NCBI GenBank assembly: GCA_026421185.1 | Contig: JAPKCH010000007.1 | Location: forward strand, 1 to 63,692 | Length of the DNA: 63,692 bases | Reading direction: 5' to 3' | Origin: Dehalococcoidia bacterium | Lineage (GTDB): Bacteria; Chloroflexota; Dehalococcoidia; Lucifugimonadales; Lucifugimonadaceae | Shown: in pieces, positions 56,006 to 63,692 of the stretch | Layout of the letters: every line of letters starts with the position of its first letter | How positions within the stretch are numbered: position 1 is the first letter of the stretch | Position numbers and translations under genes: made by a program | Notes under the pieces: generated by a model | What the model was told of the DNA's origin: nothing | Seen by the model: the letters and a program-made list of their open reading frames with translations, nothing else | Database searches by the model: none

Positions 56006-57163
56006 TTAGTGCCACTTGCGTTCGTCTTCCACTGTACGAATTGCACGAGGAGGGAACGGCTTGTAAGGATGCTGAGCAAGCTTTTCTTCGTCGATATCGA
56101 TGCCGAGTCCGGGTGCCGTGGGAAGTTCTATATAGCTATTGTGGGGTTCGAGGTATCCCGAGGTGAAGGTTCTGCAAACCTCTTCGACCTGGACCATATA
56201 TTCGTAAATTAAAAAGTTCGGCATGGTCGCCGATGCGTGAATCCCGGCGGCGAGTCCGATTGAGGTCGAGTTCCATCCGTGAGGCGATACGCCGATGTAG
56301 TGCGGCTGAGCCATCGCAGCAATCTGCGTGAGTTCCAAAATGCCGCCGGTGTTGCAGATATCTGGATTAATGATGTCGACCGCACGCTTGTCGAAGATCT
56401 CTCGGAATCCGTTTCGTGTGTAGTGCGCCTCTCCTGTAACGACCGGAATAGTAGTGTTTTCTTTCACTTCTTTGATCGCATCAATATTGTCGGGAGGGCA
56501 GGGCTCTTCGAACCAGTACGGGTTGTATTGCTCCATTTCTTTTGCCACACGAATTGCGTTCATGGGAGCTAGGCGACGGTGGACTTCTACTAGTAGTTCT
56601 ACGTCAGGTCCGACGGCTTCGCGGACGGTTCCTAGGGTTGCTGCGGCTTCGGTTAATTCGTCGCGGTTTACATACTCTCGCCAAGGACCTGGGAACGGGT
56701 CGAACTTCAGTGCATTGAAGCCGCGTTCGTCGACAAGTGTTGCAGCTGCTTGGGCCTTATCGTCGGCTGTTACGCCGTCACCCCAGCCGTTGGCGTATAC
56801 CCGGATATGAGGTCTTACTGGACCGCCAAGAAGGTTGTATATCGGCTGCTCGGTAGCCTTGCCGACAATGTCCCACATAGCGATTTCAATTCCGCTGAGA
56901 GCGCAGTGTAAATCCATTGCCGAACGCTTCGTTGCGAAATCCTCGTGGACAACGTGCATCAGGTGACGAATGTGGAACGGGTCACGGTCGATTACGTAGC
57001 GTGAAAGCTGGTCGACGTGAGCTTCGATCTGAGTATCTCGATCAGCTTGCGAATAAGCCTCGCCCCAACCCGTTATTCCGGCGTCGGTCGAAAGCTTGAT
57101 GTAGATGAAATTCTTGCCAGCTCCCGGATGCCATTTAATGACTTCAATATCTGTGATTTTCAC
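56006..57163 (-). CDS. Enolase-superfamily acid-sugar dehydratase-like enzyme (3)
   Basis: 385 aa from GTG 57163, with AGGAG 6 nt before it. Motifs: NALKFDPFPGP (KxD), LLVEVHRRLAPMNA near 195, where the first metal ligand is Glu and a His follows, YWFEEPCPPDN, VVTGEAHYTRNG (third ligand), INPDICNTGGILELTQIA and VSPHGWNSTSI (His). Closest in pattern to the D-galactonate dehydratase group. It is about as distant from copy 2 as from other family members by eye, so not a recent duplicate. Confidence 0.86.
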   Translation of the reverse strand: MKITDIEVIKWHPGAGKNFIYIKLSTDAGITGWGEAYSQADRDTQIEAHVDQLSRYVIDRDPFHIRHLMHVVHEDFATKRSAMDLHCALSGIEIAMWDIVGKATEQPIYNLLGGPVRPHIRVYANGWGDGVTADDKAQAAATLVDERGFNALKFDPFPGPWREYVNRDELTEAAATLGTVREAVGPDVELLVEVHRRLAPMNAIRVAKEMEQYNPYWFEEPCPPDNIDAIKEVKENTTIPVVTGEAHYTRNGFREIFDKRAVDIINPDICNTGGILELTQIAAMAQPHYIGVSPHGWNSTSIGLAAGIHASATMPNFLIYEYMVQVEEVCRTFTSGYLEPHNSYIELPTAPGLGIDIDEEKLAQHPYKPFPPRAIRTVEDERKWH

Positions 57164-57269
57164 GTGCCACTCCTAGATCATGTGCTAAACGCCTTGTTAG
57201 CGCAGCGGCATCATATACCCTGGTGAGACTCAGAGAAGAGAGCTAGTGAGTTGTGTCGAATTCGTTCGG

Positions 57270-58070
57270 CTAGACGAACTTCACGAGTGCGCCGCCGACA
57301 CCTTCGATGTCAATAGAGACTTCATCGCCGGGCATTACCCACTTGGTTTCAACAACGCTACCGAGCATCACCACTTCGCCAGCTTTGAGGTGCTTACCGC
57401 GCTCTGCGAGTGAGTTTGCTAGCCATGCTAGCGCTTCGTATGGGTGACCCATGATGTCGCCCGTAGTGCCTTCACCAACTCGTTTGCCATTGATCGTCAT
57501 GTGTCCGATCGCTGTTGCGAGATCGGGAGCGTCTTTTACCGGCTTGGGCTGGCTTAGAACGATTCCTGAAGCGAAGAAATCATCGGCGATCAGCGATGGA
57601 GTGTCGACTGTCTTGTAGTCGGTCCAGCGGTCGTCAACAATTTCGATAGCCCCGAACAACGCCTGAACGGCTGGAGTTACAGATTCGCGAGTGAAGGGCG
57701 TTCCGTCTGGGGCGGGCGGTAAGTCACTACCTATGAATGCAGCGATTTCGCATTCGACGCCGGGGTGAGAGAAGTTTTGATACTGGGCGGAAGTCGCTAT
57801 GTAGTTGGTAGATGTGTTGTACACAGCACCGGCGCATGGATTGTTGATGCCAAGAAATTCCTGCATCACCGGAGTGGTGCAACCAATCTTGTAACCGACA
57901 CGTTTGCCGTATCCGGCTTCGTTGAGCAACTCGTGGAGCTGATCTTGAACTTTGTATGCCTCAGCTTCGTCAGCAGGGCGGAACGCTTCGGGAAGTCCGT
58001 CGATTATCTGATTACGCACTCGAGTTAGAGCGAGGATTCCGGCGGATTGCTTGAGTTCTTCTTGATTCAT
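57270..58070 (-). CDS. 2-keto-4-pentenoate hydratase/FAH-superfamily protein
   Basis: 266 aa from ATG 58070 (TTG 58073 adjacent). MhpD-type fold: VGYKIGCTTPVMQEFLGINNPCAGA near 60, HPGVECEIAAFIGSDLP near 103 (metal Glu pair), AIEIVDDRWTDY near 142, and GHPYEALAWLANSLAERGKHLKAGEVVMLGSV near 205. Members hydrate 2-hydroxypenta-2,4-dienoate in aromatic degradation or decarboxylate 4-oxalocrotonate. Placed 106 bp after the enolase-superfamily gene start on the same strand, so probably expressed together in sugar-acid or aromatic catabolism. Confidence 0.85.
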   Translation of the reverse strand: MNQEELKQSAGILALTRVRNQIIDGLPEAFRPADEAEAYKVQDQLHELLNEAGYGKRVGYKIGCTTPVMQEFLGINNPCAGAVYNTSTNYIATSAQYQNFSHPGVECEIAAFIGSDLPPAPDGTPFTRESVTPAVQALFGAIEIVDDRWTDYKTVDTPSLIADDFFASGIVLSQPKPVKDAPDLATAIGHMTINGKRVGEGTTGDIMGHPYEALAWLANSLAERGKHLKAGEVVMLGSVVETKWVMPGDEVSIDIEGVGGALVKFV

Positions 58071-58239
58071 CAAAGTGTTGGGTTCGATTTCTTAAACTTT
58101 GGCGTGCGTTATCTTCATGCGAATACGTTTCGTGATTCCGACAATTGATTCTATGTCTGAACGTATAATCGTGCATCCGTATATTTATATATTGGCGACC
58201 AGTGTTAAGCGCTGTTCAGCTAATCACGAACCGAGAACT

Positions 58240-58680
58240 TTGTCGATCAAGATACCGCGCCTGTTACTGGCCGAACTTATTTCACATGCTTTGCAAGACG
58301 ATCCCAACGAAAGTTGTGGTCTCTTATTGGGCGTAGGCGAGATTGCTGACGAAGTTCACCGAATGTCGAATGTGAACGTAAAGCCGATAAGCCGATATGC
58401 GATGCAGCGGGGTGAATTGCTTGAAGCCCAGGAGAAGGCGAAGAAGTCGGATCGTGCATTCGTGGCGATCTATCATTCGCACACGTTTACTCAGGGCTAT
58501 CCGTCGAAGACCGATATCAAGAACGCAGTCGCAGTGGCGAGTATTTCTACTCGCCACGTAATCATTTCACTTGTTGAAAAGACGCGGCCTGTGGTTCGTG
58601 CGTTCGAGATTGATCCAAAAGCGAACGTGACCGAGTTGGTCATCAAGACCGACGGTGAGCAGTACCGAGCTTCGGATTAG
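58240..58680 (+). CDS. JAMM/MPN-domain metallopeptidase (M67)
   Basis: 146 aa if started at TTG 58240, where the family begins (MSIKIPRLLLAELISHA); the frame is open to 58099. JAMM residues: Glu in ESCGLLLG near 25 and the zinc motif HSHTFTQGYPSKTD (HxH-x7-S-x2-D) near 92. Bacterial stand-alone JAMM proteins cut ubiquitin-like or sulfur-carrier fusion proteins, for example ThiS/MoaD-CysO types in cysteine synthesis. No sulfur-carrier gene lies next to it. Convergent with cimA (21 bp between stops). Confidence 0.82.
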   Translation: MSIKIPRLLLAELISHALQDDPNESCGLLLGVGEIADEVHRMSNVNVKPISRYAMQRGELLEAQEKAKKSDRAFVAIYHSHTFTQGYPSKTDIKNAVAVASISTRHVIISLVEKTRPVVRAFEIDPKANVTELVIKTDGEQYRASD

Positions 58681-58701
58681 GATTCACCTCCGGCCACATT
58701 G

Positions 58702-60324
58702 TTACTTGCCAGCTACACCGTTCTGGAATAGCCACCATTCGAAGCTGTCGGTAAGGGCTAGCCAGCTGGCTTCGAGAATATTCGTCGAAGCACCAACTGT
58801 GTACCAAACGTCTTTGTCATCAGCTGATTCGATTACGACTCGTACTGCAGCACCCGTGCCGACGCCTTCGTTTACGACCCTGACCTTGTAGTCGGTTAAA
58901 CGAATTGCGCTAAGTTCCGGGTATGCGTCAATCAAGCCTTTTCGCAATGCGCCGTCAAGGGCTCCAACTGGACCATCTCCCTCGGCTGCTGTGTGCACAA
59001 TGTCGTCACCGACACGAACCTTTACGGTCGCTTCGGAAAGCATTGGGTGCTCCGCACCATCTTTGCGCCAACCTGTGCCGAACGAAGAACGGCGTCGATT
59101 TTCGATAACCACCATGAAGTCGACAAGTTCGAACGGTGCTTCGTAGTTAGGTAGTGCTCGCCGAAGCACGAGATCGAAAGATGCGTTAGCACCTTCGTAC
59201 GAGAAGCCTTTTGACTCTTGATCTTTCACGTGCTGAACGATTGTTCGTGCATCCGCATCGTTCAGGTCGTCCGCAAGTCCCATTTCCTTGATTCGGTGGA
59301 TCACGTTTCCTCGACCGGATAGCTCAGAAATCACGACATCGTTTGAGTTTCCGACCAGCGAAGGTTCGATGTGCTGATACGCCTGAACTGACTTCTGGGT
59401 AGCAGCAGCATGAAGTCCGCCTTTGTGCGAGAACGCACTGGAACCAACAAACGGCTGGAATGGGAATGGGCGACGGTTCACACGTTCGGAAACGAAGTTA
59501 GAAACGTCGGTGAGAGTAGCTAGCTGATCTGAGGAGATAGCGTCGATGCCCATTTTGAGATTCAGGTTGCCGATAACGCTAACCATGTTGGCGTTTCCGG
59601 TTCGTTCGCCGTAACCGTTGATGCAGCCCTGCACCTGATAGGCGCCAGCCTCGACTGCAGCGATGGCAGAAGCCACGGCTGTGTCGGTGTCGTTGTGGGA
59701 ATGAATGCCGATAACGGCGTCATCGCCGAGATCTTCTTTTACCCGTTTTACGATTGCGGCGACTTCACTAGGCAGCGTGCCACCATTTGTGTCACAAACG
59801 ATCAAACGCTCAGCGCCGGAGTCCATCGCAACACGTAGAGCCTGAACGGCGTATTCTCGGTTCATCTTGTAACCGTCGAAGAAATGTTCAGCGTCAAAAA
59901 ATACTCGACGGCCCTGTGCTTTTATGTAGCTAACTGAATCTGCGATCATCGCTAGGTTTTCTTCGAGAGAAGTCTGAAGAACGTCTATGACCTGATATTC
60001 AGAAGACTTTCCTACGAGTGTGACAACCGGAGCGTTCGTATCCAGCAACGCTTTGAGCGTTGGGTCGGATTCAGGACTGACGTTTGAGCGACGAGTGTTT
60101 CCGAATGCTGCAACTTGTGCGTGCTTTAGGTCGAGCGATTGAACTCGCTGGAAGTACTCGTCGTCTTTCGGATTTGCGCCGGCGTATCCACCTTCGATCA
60201 CATCGATTCCGAGTTCGTCGAGGCGCTGCGTAATAGCGAGCTTGTCCTCAACAGAAAGTGAAATACCTTCCTGCTGTGTTCCGTCACGAAGGGTCGTGTC
60301 GTAAAGCTCAACTTTTTTATTCAT
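58702..60324 (-). CDS. cimA: Citramalate synthase
   Basis: 540 aa from ATG 60324, with AGGAGA upstream. Condenses pyruvate and acetyl-CoA to (R)-citramalate, the threonine-independent entry to isoleucine. LYDTTLRDGTQQEGISLSVEDKL, EGGYAGANPKDDEYFQ, FFDAEHFFDGYKMNREYA near 140 (CimA-specific, where LeuA has another sequence), GIHSHNDTDTAVA near 200 and QGCINGYGERTGNANM. A C-terminal regulatory domain follows from about 400. The upstream T-box has an isoleucine specifier, which independently supports CimA over LeuA. Confidence 0.95.
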   Translation of the reverse strand: MNKKVELYDTTLRDGTQQEGISLSVEDKLAITQRLDELGIDVIEGGYAGANPKDDEYFQRVQSLDLKHAQVAAFGNTRRSNVSPESDPTLKALLDTNAPVVTLVGKSSEYQVIDVLQTSLEENLAMIADSVSYIKAQGRRVFFDAEHFFDGYKMNREYAVQALRVAMDSGAERLIVCDTNGGTLPSEVAAIVKRVKEDLGDDAVIGIHSHNDTDTAVASAIAAVEAGAYQVQGCINGYGERTGNANMVSVIGNLNLKMGIDAISSDQLATLTDVSNFVSERVNRRPFPFQPFVGSSAFSHKGGLHAAATQKSVQAYQHIEPSLVGNSNDVVISELSGRGNVIHRIKEMGLADDLNDADARTIVQHVKDQESKGFSYEGANASFDLVLRRALPNYEAPFELVDFMVVIENRRRSSFGTGWRKDGAEHPMLSEATVKVRVGDDIVHTAAEGDGPVGALDGALRKGLIDAYPELSAIRLTDYKVRVVNEGVGTGAAVRVVIESADDKDVWYTVGASTNILEASWLALTDSFEWWLFQNGVAGK

Positions 60325-60400
60325 GGCGCGCTCGTTCTCCTGGTTAATGCGCTTTGATATTCAATTTTAGGATGGGTTGAATACAATGTATTTTGGACAC

Positions 60401-60430
60401 AAAAAAACCCATCCTTATAAGGGACGGGTC
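60401..60430 (-). terminator. T-box-controlled terminator before cimA
   Basis: On the minus strand ACCCGTCC pairs with GGATGGGT around CTTATAA, followed by seven T residues (A-run at 60401-60407). Confidence 0.9.
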
Positions 60431-60680
60431 GAAAGACTCGCGGTACCACCCTCGTTTCCTGATTCGCTTCTCGTTCAGCAGGACACTTATTGAGCACAAT
60501 ATTTATGCCCTCGTGCCTTATAACGGGACACGAACCCGATTGCGCCTACTTGCTGATGACGAGCATCAACTTTCAGGCAACGACTCAGGAGTGATTTTCT
60601 GTTGGAATTCAGGTGCCCGCTCTCACCGTACTGGGCTCGCTCAAACCGTATATATCCGACTTACTCGTCTCCGTTGTACA
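60401..60680 (-). ncRNA. T-box riboswitch, isoleucine type (specifier ATC)
   Basis: Covers most of the 545-bp gap upstream of cimA. On the minus strand: stem I base CAACG (60672-60676) pairs with CGTTG (60578-60582); inside, GACGAGTAAGTC, GAGCGAGCCC and GGTGAGAGCGGGC. The specifier loop reads AAAATCACTCCTGAG, codon ATC, Ile (60593-60595). T-box sequence AGGGTGGTACCGCG at 60439-60452. A terminator follows. Low charged tRNA-Ile would switch cimA on. TTGACA at 60706-60711 may be a -35 box, but its -10 is unclear. Nothing else is seen in 60721-60869. Confidence 0.93.
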
Positions 60681-60869
60681 GAATCGAAATTCTGCTACGT
60701 CTTAATTGTCAATGATATCACTTACAACACCTAAACAAATAACTCACAAACATTGATTACATCACTAGCTAGATGAATAGCGTGTTTGGCGGGTGATGCC
60801 TAAAATGTCCTAGTAACCTTTGGATACCAACCTAATCTTTTCAACGCGTCCGTGCGTTTGGAGCGACAT

Positions 60870-61418
60870 TTGAGCGAGTTCGAACGCAACGATCTGGGAC
60901 TTGTTGACTACCTTCACTGTGAGTCTGTAGGTGATCCAGGGCAGCGCACGTTCAACATCACAGCCCGTAGTGAGCGCGGTGAGACTGTGGTGTGGATGGA
61001 AAAAGAACAGCTGTATCAGGTTGGAATTTCACTGAGACAGTTTTTAACTACTCGTGGTTCTCCAGCTGAACCCGCTCCGTTCTCTCAACCTCCTGTTGAT
61101 TCGCCTGTTCCCGTTCACGTTGAATTCAAGACTGGCGACATGTCGCTGCAGCACGATCCTGAATCAGACGTTTTTACTTTGATTGCGCGTGATGTACCGA
61201 GGGAAGAGCCGGACGTTGAGCAACTGGCAGAAATAACTTTTAGTTTTCAGCGATACCAAGCCGAGGAAATATCTAAAAAATCCGTGTCTGTAGTATCTGC
61301 TGGCCGGAAACCGTGCCCTTTGTGCGAAGCTCCACTTAACTCGGGTGAAAGCCACTTCTGCGCCAAAGTGAACGGATATAACCCAACAGAAAATCCTATG
61401 GAAAACGAGCGTTCGTGA
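60870..61418 (+). CDS. DUF3090 family protein
   Basis: 182 aa from TTG 60870, which has GGAG 6 nt upstream; GTG 60852 also opens the frame. Family features: VGDPGQRTFNITAR near 20, VWMEKEQLYQVGISLRQFL near 45, and a C-terminal CPLCEAPLNSGESHFCAKVNGY, a zinc-knuckle-like CxxC...C segment typical of the family. In Actinobacteria this gene travels with the SCO1664 type gene, here overlapping by 4 bp (GTGA), and often near mshC. Function unknown. Confidence 0.85.
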   Translation: MSEFERNDLGLVDYLHCESVGDPGQRTFNITARSERGETVVWMEKEQLYQVGISLRQFLTTRGSPAEPAPFSQPPVDSPVPVHVEFKTGDMSLQHDPESDVFTLIARDVPREEPDVEQLAEITFSFQRYQAEEISKKSVSVVSAGRKPCPLCEAPLNSGESHFCAKVNGYNPTENPMENERS

Positions 61419-62266
61419 GCTCTGACGAGGGTGATCAGGAAGCGATTGAGGGTTTGCCTGCTGAATTAGTAGACGAATCTAGAGTTCTACAGCGGTTGGC
61501 AGATTGGCCCATTACCGGCATTGGTTTGCATCCCGGCGGATCGAACTATGTGTTCGTCGTTCGACTCACCGATCCAGAGAAATTTGATTCGACGGCCATG
61601 TTGTCAGAATCTGCCGATGAAATGCCTGAAGTCGACGAGTCAGCTTCGATCTATGGCATTTATAAACCGCAAGCCGGTGAACGGCCGTTGAGAGATTTTC
61701 CGGGTGGTACTCTGCACTACCGAGAACGAGCCGCCTATTTGATTTCGCAAGAGTTCGGCTGGCCAAGAATTCCTCCGACGGTGATTCGAACGGGTCCACA
61801 CGGCGAAGGGAGTGTTCAGCTTTTCATCGACGCTGCTCCGACTGTGGAAGATGACGACGAACCCGATAATTTCTTTTCATTGCGAGATGATCGTCTCAAT
61901 GATTTTCGGGATATGGCTATGTTTGATGCCCTTGTTCACAATGCCGATCGCAAGGGTGGGTCATGCATTGTTGATGAAGACGGAATGCTGTGGTCGATAG
62001 ATCATGGGCTTACGTTTAATCAGACGGCGCGCCGTCGAACTGTGATGTTCGAATTCAATGGAACGGAGTATCCCTCCGGTCTTCTGGAATCCGTGAAGTC
62101 TTTGGTAGCTGGCATCGAGGCTAGTTCGACGTTGAAAACGGAGTTGACTGGTCTGCTCTCCCCGCCGGAAATCAGAGATCTTGTGACACGTGGGAAGAAG
62201 ATGATCGAGATTGGGCATTATCCTGTGCTCGATCCCGATATTAACGTTCCGTGGCCAATGGTTTGA
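61415..62266 (+). CDS. SCO1664-like (PI3/4-kinase-fold) protein
   Basis: 283 aa from GTG 61415. Shows the family pattern: ASIYGIYKPQAGERPLRDFPGGTLHYRERAAYLISQEFGW near 78-117 (ATP-binding Lys in YKP and a Glu), IPPTVIRTGPHGEGSVQLFID, then FDALVHNADRKGGSCIVDEDG near 170 and LWSIDHGLTFN (metal-binding Asp). Related to HipA/phosphatidylinositol-kinase folds. Usually paired with DUF3090 as here. Substrate unknown. Confidence 0.85.
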   Translation: MSSDEGDQEAIEGLPAELVDESRVLQRLADWPITGIGLHPGGSNYVFVVRLTDPEKFDSTAMLSESADEMPEVDESASIYGIYKPQAGERPLRDFPGGTLHYRERAAYLISQEFGWPRIPPTVIRTGPHGEGSVQLFIDAAPTVEDDDEPDNFFSLRDDRLNDFRDMAMFDALVHNADRKGGSCIVDEDGMLWSIDHGLTFNQTARRRTVMFEFNGTEYPSGLLESVKSLVAGIEASSTLKTELTGLLSPPEIRDLVTRGKKMIEIGHYPVLDPDINVPWPMV

Positions 62267-62290
62267 TCTAGATATTTCGCATCTAAACAA

Positions 62291-63481
62291 ATGACAATTT
62301 CTATCTCGAAACAAGACGCCAAGCGAATCGCTATTCGCGCTCAGGGACTTGCTTGCGAACGTCCGGATAAACAGATCACGCTAAGCGAAGTACAGGCTTC
62401 TATTCGCGCCATGGGTCTGCTCCAGATTGACTCAGTTAACGTGTGCGTGCGATCACACTACATGCCGTTGTTTTCTCGGCTTGGCATTTACGACCAAGAT
62501 CTGCTGGATCAACTGGCTTACAAAGAGAAGGCTGTGTTTGAGACCTGGGCGCATGCGGCTTGTTACGTGCCGGTAGAAGACCACAGATTGTTCCGACAGA
62601 GAATGAACGCGAGCAAGCCCCCTAAGCATGTTACCGAGATTATTAAAGATCGTCCCGGCTATATGGATTCTGTACTCGATCAGGTAACTGAGCGAGGTTT
62701 ACTCACTGCTTCGGAACTGGATGACGCCGGAAAACGAAGCGGCCCTTGGTGGGGTTACACCATTGGTAAGATCGCTGCCGAATGGCACTTTCAAACTGGT
62801 GCTCTTTCAATCGCAGATCGCAAGAACTTCGCACGATATTATGACCTCACTGAGCGAGTGATTCCTGCCGAGCATCTCAACAGTTCAAGTACAACTACTG
62901 AGGAAGCTCATCGTGAAATGATGCTGCTCGCTGTAACGGCTCACGGGGTTGGCACGGCGGAAGATTTCGGGAATTACTATCACCTGAAAAATGCACAGGC
63001 AAAAGCACACTTGTCAGAACTCGTTCAAACTGGCGATATTCAGAGCGTGTTGGTTGAGGGTTGGGATACGCCGGCATACGCACCGCTTCAAATTGAATCC
63101 ACAGAACCGACTGATGCCAGGGCAATACTTACCCCGTTCGATCCTCTTGTTTGGAATCGTGATCGTATCGATCGTATATTCGATTTCTTCTATCGGATTG
63201 AAATCTACGTGCCACAGCCGCTACGGCAGTACGGCTACTACGTGTATCCGTTCGTTCTTGGCGAAGAACTCGTGGCGAGAGTGGATCTGAAAGCCGAACG
63301 AAACAAGGGTGTTCTGAGCGTGAAGGGCGCTTTTGCTGAAGAGGGGCAAGACCACGAATACGTGGCGGCAAATCTCGCTGATGAACTGAAATTAATGGCT
63401 GACTGGCTTGGACTTAAACAGGTAGCCACTGGCCGCAAAGGTAATCTGATTCCAGCGCTACGAACAGCACTCAAACGCTAG
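62291..63481 (+). CDS. YcaQ/AlkX-type DNA glycosylase-like winged-helix protein
   Basis: 396 aa. HTH_42 family: MGLLQIDSVNVCVRSHYMPLFSRLGIYD near 40-65, ETWAHAACYVPVEDH near 90, GPWWGYTIGKIAAEWHFQTGAL near 150, ILTPFDPLVWNRDRIDRIFDF near 278 and IEIYVPQPLRQYGYYVYPFVLGEELVARVDLKA near 302. The QxD in LLQIDSV marks the YcaQ (AlkX) subfamily, which removes crosslinked or bulky N7-alkylguanine; the AlkZ subfamily has QxQ. Starts 24 bp after the SCO1664-like gene. Confidence 0.88.
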   Translation: MTISISKQDAKRIAIRAQGLACERPDKQITLSEVQASIRAMGLLQIDSVNVCVRSHYMPLFSRLGIYDQDLLDQLAYKEKAVFETWAHAACYVPVEDHRLFRQRMNASKPPKHVTEIIKDRPGYMDSVLDQVTERGLLTASELDDAGKRSGPWWGYTIGKIAAEWHFQTGALSIADRKNFARYYDLTERVIPAEHLNSSSTTTEEAHREMMLLAVTAHGVGTAEDFGNYYHLKNAQAKAHLSELVQTGDIQSVLVEGWDTPAYAPLQIESTEPTDARAILTPFDPLVWNRDRIDRIFDFFYRIEIYVPQPLRQYGYYVYPFVLGEELVARVDLKAERNKGVLSVKGAFAEEGQDHEYVAANLADELKLMADWLGLKQVATGRKGNLIPALRTALKR

Positions 63482-63503
63482 AGCAGCCTTACGCTCGTTC
63501 TAG

Positions 63504-63692
63504 CTACAGCACGAAGAACCTATTGCTGGCATCGGTCCAGACGTTATTGATGTTCAACCCTACTGCATTTGCCATGCTGCTAAATGCTTCGATTGTGTAC
63601 TTGTTCACCTGTTGCGGCTTCACGTGCACTTGTCACTCGGTTAACCATCCGTCAGGCTTTACCGGGGCGAAGTAGTCCTTTGCTCGACATTT
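63504..63692 (-). pseudogene. C-terminal end of a methyltransferase-like protein with an in-frame TGA (runs off window)
   Basis: On the minus strand the frame from 63692 reads KCRAKDYFAPVKPDGWLTE, TGA (63633-63635), QVHVKPQQVNKYTIEAFSSM and VWTDASNRFFVL before TAG at 63504. Both halves look like one protein. The NKYTIEAF...VWTDASNRFFVL ending resembles the C-terminus of SAM-dependent methyltransferases of the EgtD kind; this is weak. A tryptophan would suit the TGA position. The N-terminal part is outside the window. Confidence 0.45.

Noticed and set aside
60401-60680. Treating the sequence upstream of cimA as the coding ORF 60393-60734 on the plus strand
   Set aside because: It is the complement of the T-box leader; the conserved T-box, stem I and terminator explain it fully.

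Overview
The window looks like a chromosomal segment of a free-living, probably marine member of the Chloroflexota, most likely of the SAR202 type. That is an inference. It rests on the gene repertoire: three mandelate-racemase/enolase-superfamily genes, two CocE/NonD hydrolases, a penicillin acylase, an HpcH/HpaI aldolase, an RraA-like protein, a DUF1501 plus NHL pair, and an actinobacterial/Chloroflexi-type DUF3090 + SCO1664 pair. Alternative start codons (GTG, TTG and one apparent CTG) are common. TAA, TAG and TGA are all used as stops. I recognised no rRNA, tRNA, CRISPR array, transposase or prophage.

Layout. 1-5.4 kb: a DUF1501 tail, an NHL propeller, a small nucleotidyltransferase/HEPN pair with damaged catalytic motifs, then a nucleoside phosphorylase, an HpaI-type aldolase and a class C beta-lactamase-fold hydrolase. 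5.5-8.2 kb: a structured leader-like RNA, metY and metA (methionine by the O-acetylhomoserine route). 8.3-13.4 kb (minus strand): pdxS-pdxT-GNAT-(AAA/R3H ATPase)-tmk, probably one operon. 14.1-17.3 kb (minus): rph-eno-gap. 17.5-25.7 kb: ketopantoate-reductase-like and RraA-like genes, a DUF4395 membrane protein preceded by a second copy of the 5.5-kb RNA element, one intact CocE hydrolase and one interrupted by a single in-frame TGA, two tiny membrane ORFs, and a D-2-hydroxyacid dehydrogenase. 25.9-31.2 kb: enolase-superfamily enzyme, ilvE, membrane proteins including a PAP2-fold protein without its catalytic residues, a PHP-type phosphatase and a PIG-L deacetylase. 31.4-37.9 kb: glyA, rpsF-ssb-rpsR, a SurA-like protein, hom, thrC. 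38-41.2 kb: FemAB/GNAT-like, MshA-like glycosyltransferase and MshD-like double GNAT. 41.3-51.5 kb: a leucine T-box followed by ilvB-ilvN-ilvC-leuA-leuC-(DUF4328)-leuD-leuB. 51.6-58.1 kb: two more enolase-superfamily genes, a penicillin acylase, a hairpin-flanked 57-codon gene and a 2-keto-4-pentenoate hydratase-like gene. 58.2-63.7 kb: a JAMM peptidase, cimA behind an isoleucine T-box, DUF3090, SCO1664-like, YcaQ-like, and the broken end of another gene.

How the genes work together. The amino-acid section is nearly complete for branched-chain amino acids: cimA makes citramalate for isoleucine, ilvBNC and leuACDB make valine and leucine precursors, ilvE does the final transamination. The two T-boxes carry different specifier codons (CTC for Leu before ilvB, ATC for Ile before cimA), each matching its pathway. 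hom, thrC, metA and metY supply threonine and methionine. The catabolic genes fit use of oxidised organic matter.

Most unusual: (i) an undescribed-looking structured RNA of about 216 nt present twice, before metY and directly before the DUF4395 gene, with equal stem/loop geometry and compensatory changes; (ii) three protein-like reading frames each interrupted by one in-frame TGA; (iii) several enzyme folds that have lost their active-site residues.
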